Source: Hyphomicrobiales bacterium
GTDB lineage: Bacteria; Pseudomonadota; Alphaproteobacteria; Rhizobiales; JAUVMS01
DNA: 5,767 nucleotides
Direction of reading: 5' to 3'
Assembly (NCBI GenBank): GCA_030600135.1
Contig: JAUVMS010000251.1
Span: 1-5,767, forward strand
Shown here: positions 1-5,146 of the stretch, piece by piece
How the letters are laid out: each line of letters begins with the position of its first letter
How positions within the stretch are numbered: position 1 is the first letter of the stretch
Notes under the pieces: model-generated
Told to the model about the DNA's origin: nothing
Databases searched by the model: none
The model's input: the letters and a program-made list of their open reading frames with translations, nothing else
Program-made: the position numbers and the translations under genes

Positions 1-880
1 AGTAGATCAGTCCCCACATGGCAAAGCTTGCGACGAACATGCCTATTGTAGCCGCCACATAGTGAGGATGATGAAAAAAGCCGAAATTCACCAATGGATC
101 GCAGTCCCTGTGTTCGGCAAAGTAAAAGGCTAGCGCTCCAATCGCAAAGACTGCGAACAAGGCGAGAATAATGGGCGAGGTCCAGCCAAACTCGAGGCCA
201 TGAGTGAGTGCAAAGACCAGCGAACCAAGGGTCACCACGAGCAAAGCCACACCCAGATAGTCGATCGTTTCACCTTTGTGAGCTGGTTCGCCGAGAAAGC
301 CGCTCTTTCGAATACGCAGACCAATGAACATGGCGGCAGCGAGGAAGAGGAGATCGAGCACAAAGATAATCCGCCAGCTCGCAAAATCGGTGAGCAGACC
401 GCCAAGTACTGGACCAATGCCAAATCCGAAGGCGATCATTCCCCCCCATAAGCCCACTGCAAAGGCCCGCTGATCCTCGGGCGTTGCCACATTGACGAGC
501 GCAACGGCGGTGCTGAAGAGCGCAGCGGCACCGATACCCTGAGCGACGCGGCCAGCAAGCAGCAAGGCTGCGTCGCCCGCCACTATGAGACAGAGTGAGC
601 CAACAGCGAAGCAGGCCAAACCGGCCAGGAACAAACGCATTTTTCCGATGATGTCGGCAATTCGGCCCATGACGGCGACAATTGTGGCGGACGTCAGCAG
701 GTAGCTGTTCATCACCCACTGCAGTGTTACGGAATCGATATCGAGATCGGCTTTGATGGCAGGCAGCGCCGTGATAATGGCCGTCGTGTTGTAAGAAACG
801 ACCAGCGTGCCCAGGCAAGCGGCGGCGAGCACGAGTTGAGCGCCTGCAGCGTGAGGGGTGGTCGCGGATGTATCCGTCAC
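1..880 (-). CDS. DHA2-type MFS drug/proton antiporter, C-terminus cut off by window edge
   Basis: Inner-membrane transporter of the major facilitator superfamily, probably exporting small toxic compounds in exchange for protons. The minus-strand frame from GTG at 880-878 stays open for 293 codons to the edge. Visible in the sequence: a first helix ending in NTTAIITALP (about residues 15-40), motif A as GRIADIIGKMR (72-82) in the loop after helix 2, motif B as RVAQGIG (111-117), and the antiporter motif C as GFGIGPVLGG (152-161) in helix 5. About nine membrane segments can be counted, with helices continuing past residue 205, which fits the 14-helix DHA2 (EmrB/QacA) layout of roughly 450-550 residues. 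The GTG start is chosen because AGG lies six bases upstream and the family N-terminus fits; the frame is open upstream to about 948 but has no ATG. Residue 31 is Asn where this family usually has Asp. The substrate cannot be told. Confidence 0.9.
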   Translation of the reverse strand, partial: MTDTSATTPHAAGAQLVLAAACLGTLVVSYNTTAIITALPAIKADLDIDSVTLQWVMNSYLLTSATIVAVMGRIADIIGKMRLFLAGLACFAVGSLCLIVAGDAALLLAGRVAQGIGAAALFSTAVALVNVATPEDQRAFAVGLWGGMIAFGFGIGPVLGGLLTDFASWRIIFVLDLLFLAAAMFIGLRIRKSGFLGEPAHKGETIDYLGVALLVVTLGSLVFALTHGLEFGWTSPIILALFAVFAIGALAFYFAEHRDCDPLVNFGFFHHPHYVAATIGMFVASFAMWGLIY

Positions 881-920
881 GACAAGCCTGCGGGGTGTTG
901 TTATATCTAGACTCTTTGCA

Positions 921-949
921 AGAATGCGTGCCGACAGGCAGGATGTCAA
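921..949 (-). promoter_or_regulatory. Possible promoter of the MFS gene
   Basis: On the minus strand a perfect TTGACA (949-944) is followed, after 17 bases, by CATTCT (926-921), a weak match to a -10 box (3 of 6). The spacing and its place 41-69 bases upstream of the GTG start fit a sigma-70 promoter. A TATAAC on the same strand (905-900) is a better -10 hexamer but has no -35 partner at the right distance. This rests on pattern matching only. Confidence 0.22.
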
Positions 950-1021
950 AAGTTAAAAACGACATGCGATTAAATTACGTTCGAATCATTCTCGGTTATT
1001 GCTCTCTATAACTCCAAGATT

Positions 1022-1045
1022 TGTACGTATACTGTTCGCAGTACA
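1022..1045. promoter_or_regulatory. Operator-like inverted repeat upstream of the MFS gene
   Basis: The core is a perfect inverted repeat TACTG-TTCG-CAGTA (1030-1043). It extends to seven-base arms with one mismatch (1028-1045). A second nested pair, TGTAC (1022-1026) and GTACA (1041-1045), shares its right arm. The size and symmetry resemble operators bound by TetR-family dimers, which often control DHA2 pumps, but no tetR gene lies in the window. It is about 142 bp upstream of the transporter start. Confidence 0.3.
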
Positions 1046-1060
1046 TGAAATGACCCATAC

Positions 1061-1081
1061 TTCACACTTAAAGGATGTGAA
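1061..1081. promoter_or_regulatory. Second inverted repeat, TTCACA-N9-TGTGAA
   Basis: Perfect six-base arms TTCACA (1061-1066) and TGTGAA (1076-1081) are separated by nine bases. A further GTGTGAA (1118-1124) is the exact complement of TTCACAC (1061-1067), so the same half-site occurs three times within 64 bases. This is suggestive of a protein-binding site for a dimeric regulator. No specific regulator can be named. Confidence 0.25.
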
Positions 1082-1215
1082 ATCTCTCCAATCCGTCACC
1101 ACCATAGTTTGATTTCTGTGTGAACTGTTTGTTGTGCTTCTATAATCTTAGTATTTTAATCGAGGCTTCAGGCGAAGTTCTAATCACAACTTGCCATAAT
1201 CGTCTCACCGTAACA

Positions 1216-1245
1216 TTGTACAAATGGTATGTTCGGGTATGTAAT
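1216..1245 (+). promoter_or_regulatory. Possible promoter for the small exported-protein gene
   Basis: TTGTAC (1216-1221, 3 of 6 with the -35 consensus) is followed after 18 bases by TGTAAT (1240-1245, 5 of 6 with the -10 consensus). It would give a leader of about 185 bases before the ATG at 1436, which is long. Weak support, from pattern matching only. Confidence 0.18.
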
Positions 1246-1435
1246 CTCGGGGCAAGACAACACGTCGACTGGTCGTCGTTCGACTTTGACCAAAGACCAA
1301 TATGAGCTGCAAAGCACGGGGGAGGTGTTCTTTTCTCTCCTAAAAGTGTTGGGAGATCGATGATGAACCGCACGGCCACTCATTCAGGCCACAAGGCCAG
1401 GGCGTGTCGCGGTTGCTTGGTTTTGGAGAAATGAA

Positions 1436-1834
1436 ATGCCCAAAGGATGGAACATTGTTCTGCCGACCGCCAGCCCATTGCGCGCACTGTTAGCTGGAGT
1501 TGGCTTGGCAACCGTCGCATTTATGGCCGCGCCGGTGCAGGCGCTTGTTTGTCCCATCATGCCCGAGCAAGGATTGGCCGGCGCCATCAAGGAGCCCAAG
1601 AAAGAGATCGAGGGTCTCTCGCAGCTCTTCTCCGGCCCTGAACTCGATAGTCGGCTTGCAATTGAGATCGAAGACTTGCGGCTCAGGAATCCAGGCGCTG
1701 GCAATGATGACTTGGTGAACCTCCTCGTCACCGCCTATTGTCCCGTGGTCAAGGCGGAGGCACTCGGTGACGAGGCGATGAAGACCAAGGTGGAGGCCTT
1801 TTCGGCGCGGGTAATCAAGCTTGTCTACAAGTAA
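1436..1834 (+). CDS. Small exported protein of unknown function, two cysteines
   Basis: I do not recognise the family. The 132-residue product begins with a typical Sec signal peptide: a hydrophobic stretch LLAGVGLATVAFMAAP (18-33) and a likely cleavage after VQA (residue 36). The mature part is about 96 residues, mostly helix-forming and charged, and holds only two cysteines, C39 just after the predicted cleavage and C102. They could form a disulfide in the periplasm. There is no lipobox; C39 is two residues beyond the predicted cut and is not preceded by a lipobox-like pattern. The start ATG at 1436 is chosen because GGAG (1425-1428) sits seven bases upstream; an out-of-frame ATG at 1431 does not open this frame. 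The gene stands alone, with a GC-rich hairpin right after the stop. Confidence 0.75.
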   Translation: MPKGWNIVLPTASPLRALLAGVGLATVAFMAAPVQALVCPIMPEQGLAGAIKEPKKEIEGLSQLFSGPELDSRLAIEIEDLRLRNPGAGNDDLVNLLVTAYCPVVKAEALGDEAMKTKVEAFSARVIKLVYK

Positions 1835-1835
1835 C

Positions 1836-1859
1836 ACGCGCCTGGCGAAGCGGGCGCGT
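1836..1859 (+). terminator. GC-rich hairpin just after the stop codon
   Basis: Perfect seven-base arms ACGCGCC (1836-1842) and GGCGCGT (1853-1859) enclose a ten-base loop, starting one base after the TAA of the small exported-protein gene. There is no run of T after it, so it is at best an imperfect intrinsic terminator or an RNA-stabilising 3' hairpin. A ten-base perfect palindrome TGCCGCGGCA (1861-1870) follows directly. Confidence 0.35.
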
Positions 1860-2082
1860 CTGCCGCGGCATCCATAGTGTTGCAGTCTGCGTTGGCGAGG
1901 GTGCATTGCGCGCGTCGACGCCCGACCTTGGCTGGAGGGGGGTGGCGCCGGCCCGAAGATGGGGTAAGCATTCAACTGACCGACCAACTGGAATTGGCGA
2001 CCAACCAAGGATAGGATGTTGCCCGCCAAGCGGGGCCATTGGCACGCTCCGCAAGCCGCACTGGAATGCACCCGTGTCCAGA

Positions 2083-2523
2083 ATGCTGAAGCAGACCATT
2101 GCAGGTGAGATCATCGCTTTGCACGAATTCCTCGCCGGCTGGCTCAATGGCACACTGAGCAATGACGACACCCTTTTTGCGCAACATCTGGAAAGTCGAT
2201 TGGCGCCCGGATTCATCAATGTTCAGCCGAGCGGCGCAGTGTTGGAAAGCGCCGATTTGTTGCGGCAAATACGTGGTGGCTATGGATTGAGCCCCGAGTT
2301 CAACATCGCCATCCGCAACGTCGTTGTCCGTAAAGAATTTGGCGAGGGTCTCACGCTGGCGACCTACGAGGAGTATCAACGAGGCGCCAAGAATTCCGCG
2401 CCAAAGAATGCGCGGCTGTCCAGCGTGCTCATGCGGCCATGCGACGGGATGGCTGATTGGTATTCAATACACGAGACCTGGTTGCCGGACGATAAGCACG
2501 CAGCCCAACATTTCGACTTTTGA
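2083..2523 (+). CDS. SnoaL/DUF4440-like (NTF2-fold) protein
   Basis: A 146-residue cytoplasmic protein with no signal peptide. It has the general layout of small DUF4440/SnoaL-like NTF2-fold proteins: an N-terminal helix pair (EIIALHEFLAGWLNGTL, 9-25), a segment RLAPGFINVQPSGAV (39-53) resembling the 'F..i.P.G' strand-turn of the family, a helix (SADLLRQIRGGYG, 56-68), then beta strands including NIAIRNVVVRKE (74-85), LTLATYEEYQR (90-100) and the final strand around WYSIHETWLP (126-135). Such proteins can be small enzymes or ligand-binding proteins; the reaction is unknown here. The start is uncertain. ATG at 2083 has no good Shine-Dalgarno sequence, while an in-frame GTG at 2074 has TGGA eight bases upstream. 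The frame is open back to TTG 1906, but that extension does not look like protein. Confidence 0.7.
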   Translation: MLKQTIAGEIIALHEFLAGWLNGTLSNDDTLFAQHLESRLAPGFINVQPSGAVLESADLLRQIRGGYGLSPEFNIAIRNVVVRKEFGEGLTLATYEEYQRGAKNSAPKNARLSSVLMRPCDGMADWYSIHETWLPDDKHAAQHFDF

Positions 2524-2632
2524 CGATTTTCGGTTTTCTTGTCCGCTTGATGCTTGGTGCGCTAGTCGTTGCGCGGCAGTAATGGGCTGACCCGCACGCA
2601 TCTGCCTCGAACAAATCTAACAATGCAGAGAC

Positions 2633-2661
2633 CGCTCACGCACCTGTCATCTCCAAGTCAT
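2633..2661 (+). promoter_or_regulatory. PHO box (PhoB-binding direct repeats) upstream of ugpB
   Basis: CTGTCAT (2644-2650) is an exact PHO half-site. After four bases it is followed by AAGTCAT (2655-2661), which matches five of seven positions. A third, weaker unit CGCTCAC (2633-2639) lies in the same 11-bp register, so TCAC, TCAT and TCAT recur every 11 bases. The established consensus is two CTGTCAT-like half-sites with a four-base spacer, bound by phosphorylated PhoB under phosphate starvation. Control of ugp operons by PhoB is known from E. coli and Sinorhizobium. The last repeat ends 134 bp before the ugpB start. A clear -10 box is not obvious downstream. Confidence 0.68.
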
Positions 2662-2757
2662 TGAGAGACACCACAAACGCGCCTGCTTGGCGAAGACGAC
2701 AATACAGATGTCTGCCTATTTGATTTTGCCAACTCTCGCCTTAGTGTGGGGGACCAA

Positions 2758-2814
2758 ATGGCTGCCTTTGTGCAGCTAATAGGAGGAAACGAACAATGCG
2801 TCATTTATTGCTGA
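2758..2814 (+). CDS. Possible 18-codon upstream ORF overlapping the ugpB start
   Basis: ATG at 2758 opens an 18-residue frame (MAAFVQLIGGNEQCVIYC) ending at TGA 2812-2814, which is inside ugpB in another frame. GGGGGA (2748-2753) lies four bases upstream and could act as a ribosome-binding site, although the spacing is short. It contains the leader hairpin and the ugpB Shine-Dalgarno sequence. No similarity to known leader peptides is recognised; this may be chance. Confidence 0.15.
   Translation: MAAFVQLIGGNEQCVIYC
2759..2778 (+). promoter_or_regulatory. Leader hairpin next to the ugpB ribosome-binding site
   Basis: GCTGC (2761-2765) and GCAGC (2772-2776) pair around a six-base loop. A G-T and a T-A pair extend the stem to seven (2759-2778). 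The hairpin ends two bases before the strong AGGAGG (2781-2786), so it may stabilise the messenger 5' end or affect ribosome access. Confidence 0.3.
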
Positions 2815-4109
2815 TGACTGCGACTGTGATTTCAATGTCTTGGGCGAGCTTTGTTTCGCCGGCTTTGGCCCAAACCGAAATCCAATGGTGGCACGCCATG
2901 GGCGGTGTCAATGGTGAACGCGTCAACAAGATTGCAAACGACTTCAACGCGACGCAATCCGACTACAAAGTAGTGCCGGTCTACAAAGGAAACTACACCG
3001 AGACGATGACCGCCGCGGTCGCGGCTTTTCGTGCCCGCAAACAGCCTCATATCGTGCAGGTGTTCGAGGTCGGTACGGCGACGATGATGGCAGCCAAAGG
3101 CGCCGTCTATCCGGTTGGTGACGTGATGAACGACGCCGGCGAGGCGTTCGACACGGCGGACTATCTGCCGGCTGTGATTAGTTATTATCAAACGCCCGAC
3201 GGCAAGTTGTTGTCAATGCCGTTCAACAGCTCGACACCGGTGCTCTGGTACAACGCCGACGCATTTGCCAAGGGCGGTATCAGCGAACCGCCAAAGACGT
3301 GGGACGATGTGAAAGCGGCGTCGGAAAAGCTGCTCGCCGCCGGATACAAATGCGGCTTTTCGTTCGGCTGGCAATCTTGGGTGATGATCGAGAATTTCAA
3401 CGCCTGGCACAATCTGCCGATCGGCACCAAGGAAAACGGCTTTGCCGGCATCGACACCCAGTTCAGCTTTGACAACGACGCGGTCAAGAAGCATCTGGCA
3501 AATATCGCTGAGTGGGGCAAAAAGAAGATTTTCGTCTACGGTGGGCGCCGTGGCGACAGCCTGCCCATGTTCACGAACGGTGAATGTGGCATGTGGCTGA
3601 ATTCGTCGGCCTATTATGGCGCGATCAAGAAACAGGCCAAGTTCAAGTTCGGCCAGACGATGTTGCCGTACTATCCCGACGTCGCCAAGAGCCCGCAGAA
3701 TTCGATCATCGGCGGGGCCACGCTATGGGTGCTCCGAGGCCACGATAGTGGCGACTACAAGGGCATCGCGAAATTCCTCAAATACATGTCTTCGCCCAAG
3801 GTGCAGGCATGGTGGCACCAAGAAACGGGGTATGTGCCGATCACGAAGGCGGCCTACGAATTGAGCAAAAAGCAAGGCTTTTATGAAACCAACCCCGGCA
3901 CAGACACCGCCATCAAACAGCTGAGCCTCAACACACCGACGCCGAATTCGCGAGGCTTGCGGTTCGGCAACTTCGTACAGACGCGTGACGTTATTAACGA
4001 AGAAATGGAAGCCATTTGGAACGGCAGCAAATCCGTATCGAGCGCGCTTGAAAGCGCCGTCGAGCGCGGCAACCAGCTGTTGCGCAAGTTCGAGCGAGCA
4101 AACAAGTAG
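2796..4109 (+). CDS. ugpB: Periplasmic sn-glycerol-3-phosphate-binding protein UgpB
   Basis: Extracellular solute-binding protein (family 1) that captures sn-glycerol-3-phosphate, and possibly glycerophosphodiesters, and delivers it to the UgpA/UgpE permease. It has 437 residues against 438 in E. coli and aligns end to end from memory. A signal peptide with cleavage after ALA (residue 25) precedes TEIQWWHAMGG. Family hallmarks are VYKGNY (62-67), VFEVGTATMMA (89-99), PFNSSTPVLWYN (142-153), the GWQSW segment (191-195), IIGGATLWV (304-312), ETGYVPITKAAY (343-354) and the C-terminal AVERGNQLLRKFE (421-433). The ligand residues known in E. coli (Y65, E89, S144, S270, G307, Y346, R397) correspond to Y67, E91, S146, S270, G307, Y346 and R397, all kept, as is W169. 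AGGAGG nine bases upstream fixes the ATG start. First gene of the operon, behind a PHO box; ugpA follows after 117 bp containing a strong hairpin. Confidence 0.96.
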   Translation: MRHLLLMTATVISMSWASFVSPALAQTEIQWWHAMGGVNGERVNKIANDFNATQSDYKVVPVYKGNYTETMTAAVAAFRARKQPHIVQVFEVGTATMMAAKGAVYPVGDVMNDAGEAFDTADYLPAVISYYQTPDGKLLSMPFNSSTPVLWYNADAFAKGGISEPPKTWDDVKAASEKLLAAGYKCGFSFGWQSWVMIENFNAWHNLPIGTKENGFAGIDTQFSFDNDAVKKHLANIAEWGKKKIFVYGGRRGDSLPMFTNGECGMWLNSSAYYGAIKKQAKFKFGQTMLPYYPDVAKSPQNSIIGGATLWVLRGHDSGDYKGIAKFLKYMSSPKVQAWWHQETGYVPITKAAYELSKKQGFYETNPGTDTAIKQLSLNTPTPNSRGLRFGNFVQTRDVINEEMEAIWNGSKSVSSALESAVERGNQLLRKFERANK

Positions 4110-4151
4110 GCGCGGACAAGCTGGGCGCTCAATCGGAATGCCCAAAAATGT

Positions 4152-4176
4152 AGGGATCTCGGCTCTCGAGATCCCT
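4152..4176 (+). repeat. Perfect 10-bp-stem hairpin between ugpB and ugpA
   Basis: AGGGATCTCG (4152-4161) and its exact complement CGAGATCCCT (4167-4176) enclose the loop GCTCT. No T-run follows, so complete termination is unlikely. Its position 42 bases after the ugpB stop resembles intercistronic hairpins behind other binding-protein genes (for example malE-malF), which protect the upstream messenger and raise the binding protein over the permeases. A GCCCGGGC palindrome (4179-4186) follows. It could also be a copy of a dispersed palindromic repeat. Confidence 0.65.
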
Positions 4177-4226
4177 GAGCCCGGGCGGTCCGGTAGGCGG
4201 TGTTCTTGCGTCATGGTGGTGGATTG

Positions 4227-5108
4227 ATGCTGAAGCGGGTTCATTTCGGACCATCGGTTCTGCCCTATCTGCTGGTTGCGCCACAGATCCTCGTCACGCT
4301 TGTGTTCTTCATCTGGCCGGCGAGCCAAGCGCTCTACCAGTCCGTTCTCATTCAAGACGCCTTTGGTTTTGAGACCAAGTTCGTGTGGCTTGAGAATTTC
4401 GAGGCGTTGTTTGCCGATCCGAGTTACTTCGATACGTTCAAACGGACTTTGCTGTTTTCGTCCCTCGTCGCATTCCTCTCGATGTCGCTTGCGCTCGGTC
4501 TCGCGGCTATGGCGGATCGGGTGATCAAGGGCACGACGGCATACCGAACGCTTCTGATTTGGCCCTATGCCGTAGCGCCCGTCGTTGCCGGAGCGCTCTG
4601 GATGTTCATGTTCGATCCGACACTCGGCATCGTCGCCTACATGCTTCACGGCTTGGGTTACGACTGGAATTTTAGACTTCACGGCGGACAAGCCATGGCG
4701 CTCGTCGTGTTTGCCGCGTCGTGGAAGCAGATCAGCTACAATTTCCTGTTCTTTCTCGCCGGCATGCACGCAATCCCCCGTTCGCTCATCGAAGCGGCGG
4801 CCATCGATGGCGCGGGACCAGCCAGGCGGTTCTGGACGATCATTTTTCCACTGCTCTCACCGACGACGTTCTTTTTGCTCGTGGTCAACATCGTCTATGC
4901 GTTTTTCGACACCTTCGGCATCATTCACGCGGTGACCAAGGGGGGACCGGCCAAGGCCACGGAGATCCTGGTCTACAAGGTCTTCAACGACGGCTTCGTC
5001 GGGCTCGATCTCGGGGGCTCCGCGGCACAGTCGGTAATCTTGATGGCCATCGTCATCGCGCTCACCGTCATCCAATTCCGCTATATCGAAAAGAAGGTGG
5101 CTTATTGA
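4227..5108 (+). CDS. ugpA: sn-glycerol-3-phosphate ABC transporter permease UgpA
   Basis: Inner-membrane permease, one half of the UgpA/UgpE channel that moves ligand handed over by UgpB and is driven by the UgpC ATPase. The 293-residue product is close to E. coli UgpA (295) and shares stretches such as LPYLLVAPQ (12-20), KQISYNFLFF (167-176) and SLIEAAAIDGAGP (186-198). The last contains the EAA motif (E189, A190, G195) that docks on the ATPase. Six membrane segments are visible, at about 12-32, 72-95, 106-128, 155-178, 209-230 and 264-284. ATG 4227 is chosen because it matches the family N-terminus. In-frame GTG 4200 and TTG 4224 are possible, but the added residues are not family-like. The Shine-Dalgarno is a weak GGTGG-type sequence. 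The stop TGA shares its A with the ATG of a 12-codon mini-ORF leading into ugpE. Confidence 0.95.
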   Translation: MLKRVHFGPSVLPYLLVAPQILVTLVFFIWPASQALYQSVLIQDAFGFETKFVWLENFEALFADPSYFDTFKRTLLFSSLVAFLSMSLALGLAAMADRVIKGTTAYRTLLIWPYAVAPVVAGALWMFMFDPTLGIVAYMLHGLGYDWNFRLHGGQAMALVVFAASWKQISYNFLFFLAGMHAIPRSLIEAAAIDGAGPARRFWTIIFPLLSPTTFFLLVVNIVYAFFDTFGIIHAVTKGGPAKATEILVYKVFNDGFVGLDLGGSAAQSVILMAIVIALTVIQFRYIEKKVAY

Positions 5109-5146
5109 TGCAACGGGCGTGGCAATGGGTGTGCGGCAATGATTGA
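5108..5146 (+). CDS. 12-codon mini-ORF bridging ugpA and ugpE
   Basis: ATG 5108 overlaps the ugpA stop as TGATG, and the frame (MQRAWQWVCGND) ends at TGA 5144-5146, five bases beyond the A of the ugpE start (ATG 5139). AAGGTGG (5094-5100), inside the end of ugpA, lies seven bases upstream and is a better ribosome-binding site than anything in front of ugpE. The arrangement could pass ribosomes from ugpA to ugpE. The peptide itself probably has no function. It may be a chance frame in the 30-base spacer. Confidence 0.3.
   Translation: MQRAWQWVCGND

Larger units (their letters stand above)
881..1435. other. Gene-free stretch between divergent genes
   Basis: No frame here gives a protein that looks real. 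The short open frames (for example 1120-1305 plus and 1140-1379 minus) have no convincing start signals and unnatural composition. The left part (about 960-1250) is clearly more AT-rich than the flanking genes, as expected of a regulatory region. It carries two operator-like inverted repeats (1022-1045 and 1061-1081), candidate promoters on both strands, and small inverted repeats: CTTTGACCAAAG at 1284-1295, and GTCGA/TCGAC at 1264-1268 and 1280-1284. No regulator gene is present beside the transporter. Confidence 0.6.

Noticed and set aside
270..965. 231-codon minus-strand open frame rich in Arg, Cys and His
   Set aside because: It is the +1-shifted shadow of the MFS gene; the neighbouring frame from 880 gives clear MFS motifs A, B and C, while this frame has unnatural composition.
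1325..1355. Inverted repeat TCTCC/GGAGA as a possible terminator
   Set aside because: Only five base pairs with an 11-base loop, no T-run, and no gene ending upstream.
1981..2005. Direct repeat CGACCAAC (1981-1988 and 1998-2005)
   Set aside because: Only eight bases, two copies, no clear relation to a promoter; probably chance.
1490..2071. 193-codon minus-strand open frame over the exported-protein gene
   Set aside because: No recognisable domains; it is antisense to a gene with a good signal peptide and ribosome-binding site.
1906..2082. N-terminal extension of the DUF4440-like protein from TTG 1906
   Set aside because: The encoded 59 residues are Pro/Arg/Gly-rich without family resemblance, and the family-like sequence begins at MLKQTIAGEI.
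4138..4150. ATGCCCAAA similarity between 4138 and the start of the exported-protein gene at 1436
   Set aside because: The match is nine bases long and the frame at 4138 stops after a few codons; no sign of duplication.
4200..4226. GTG start nine codons upstream of the chosen ugpA start
   Set aside because: The added residues (FLRHGGGL) are not family-like, and the ATG at 4227 gives the expected length and N-terminus.
3723..4769. 348-codon minus-strand open frame opposite ugpB and ugpA
   Set aside because: It lies antisense to two strongly conserved genes, spans their junction and has a composition typical of antisense shadow frames in GC-rich DNA.
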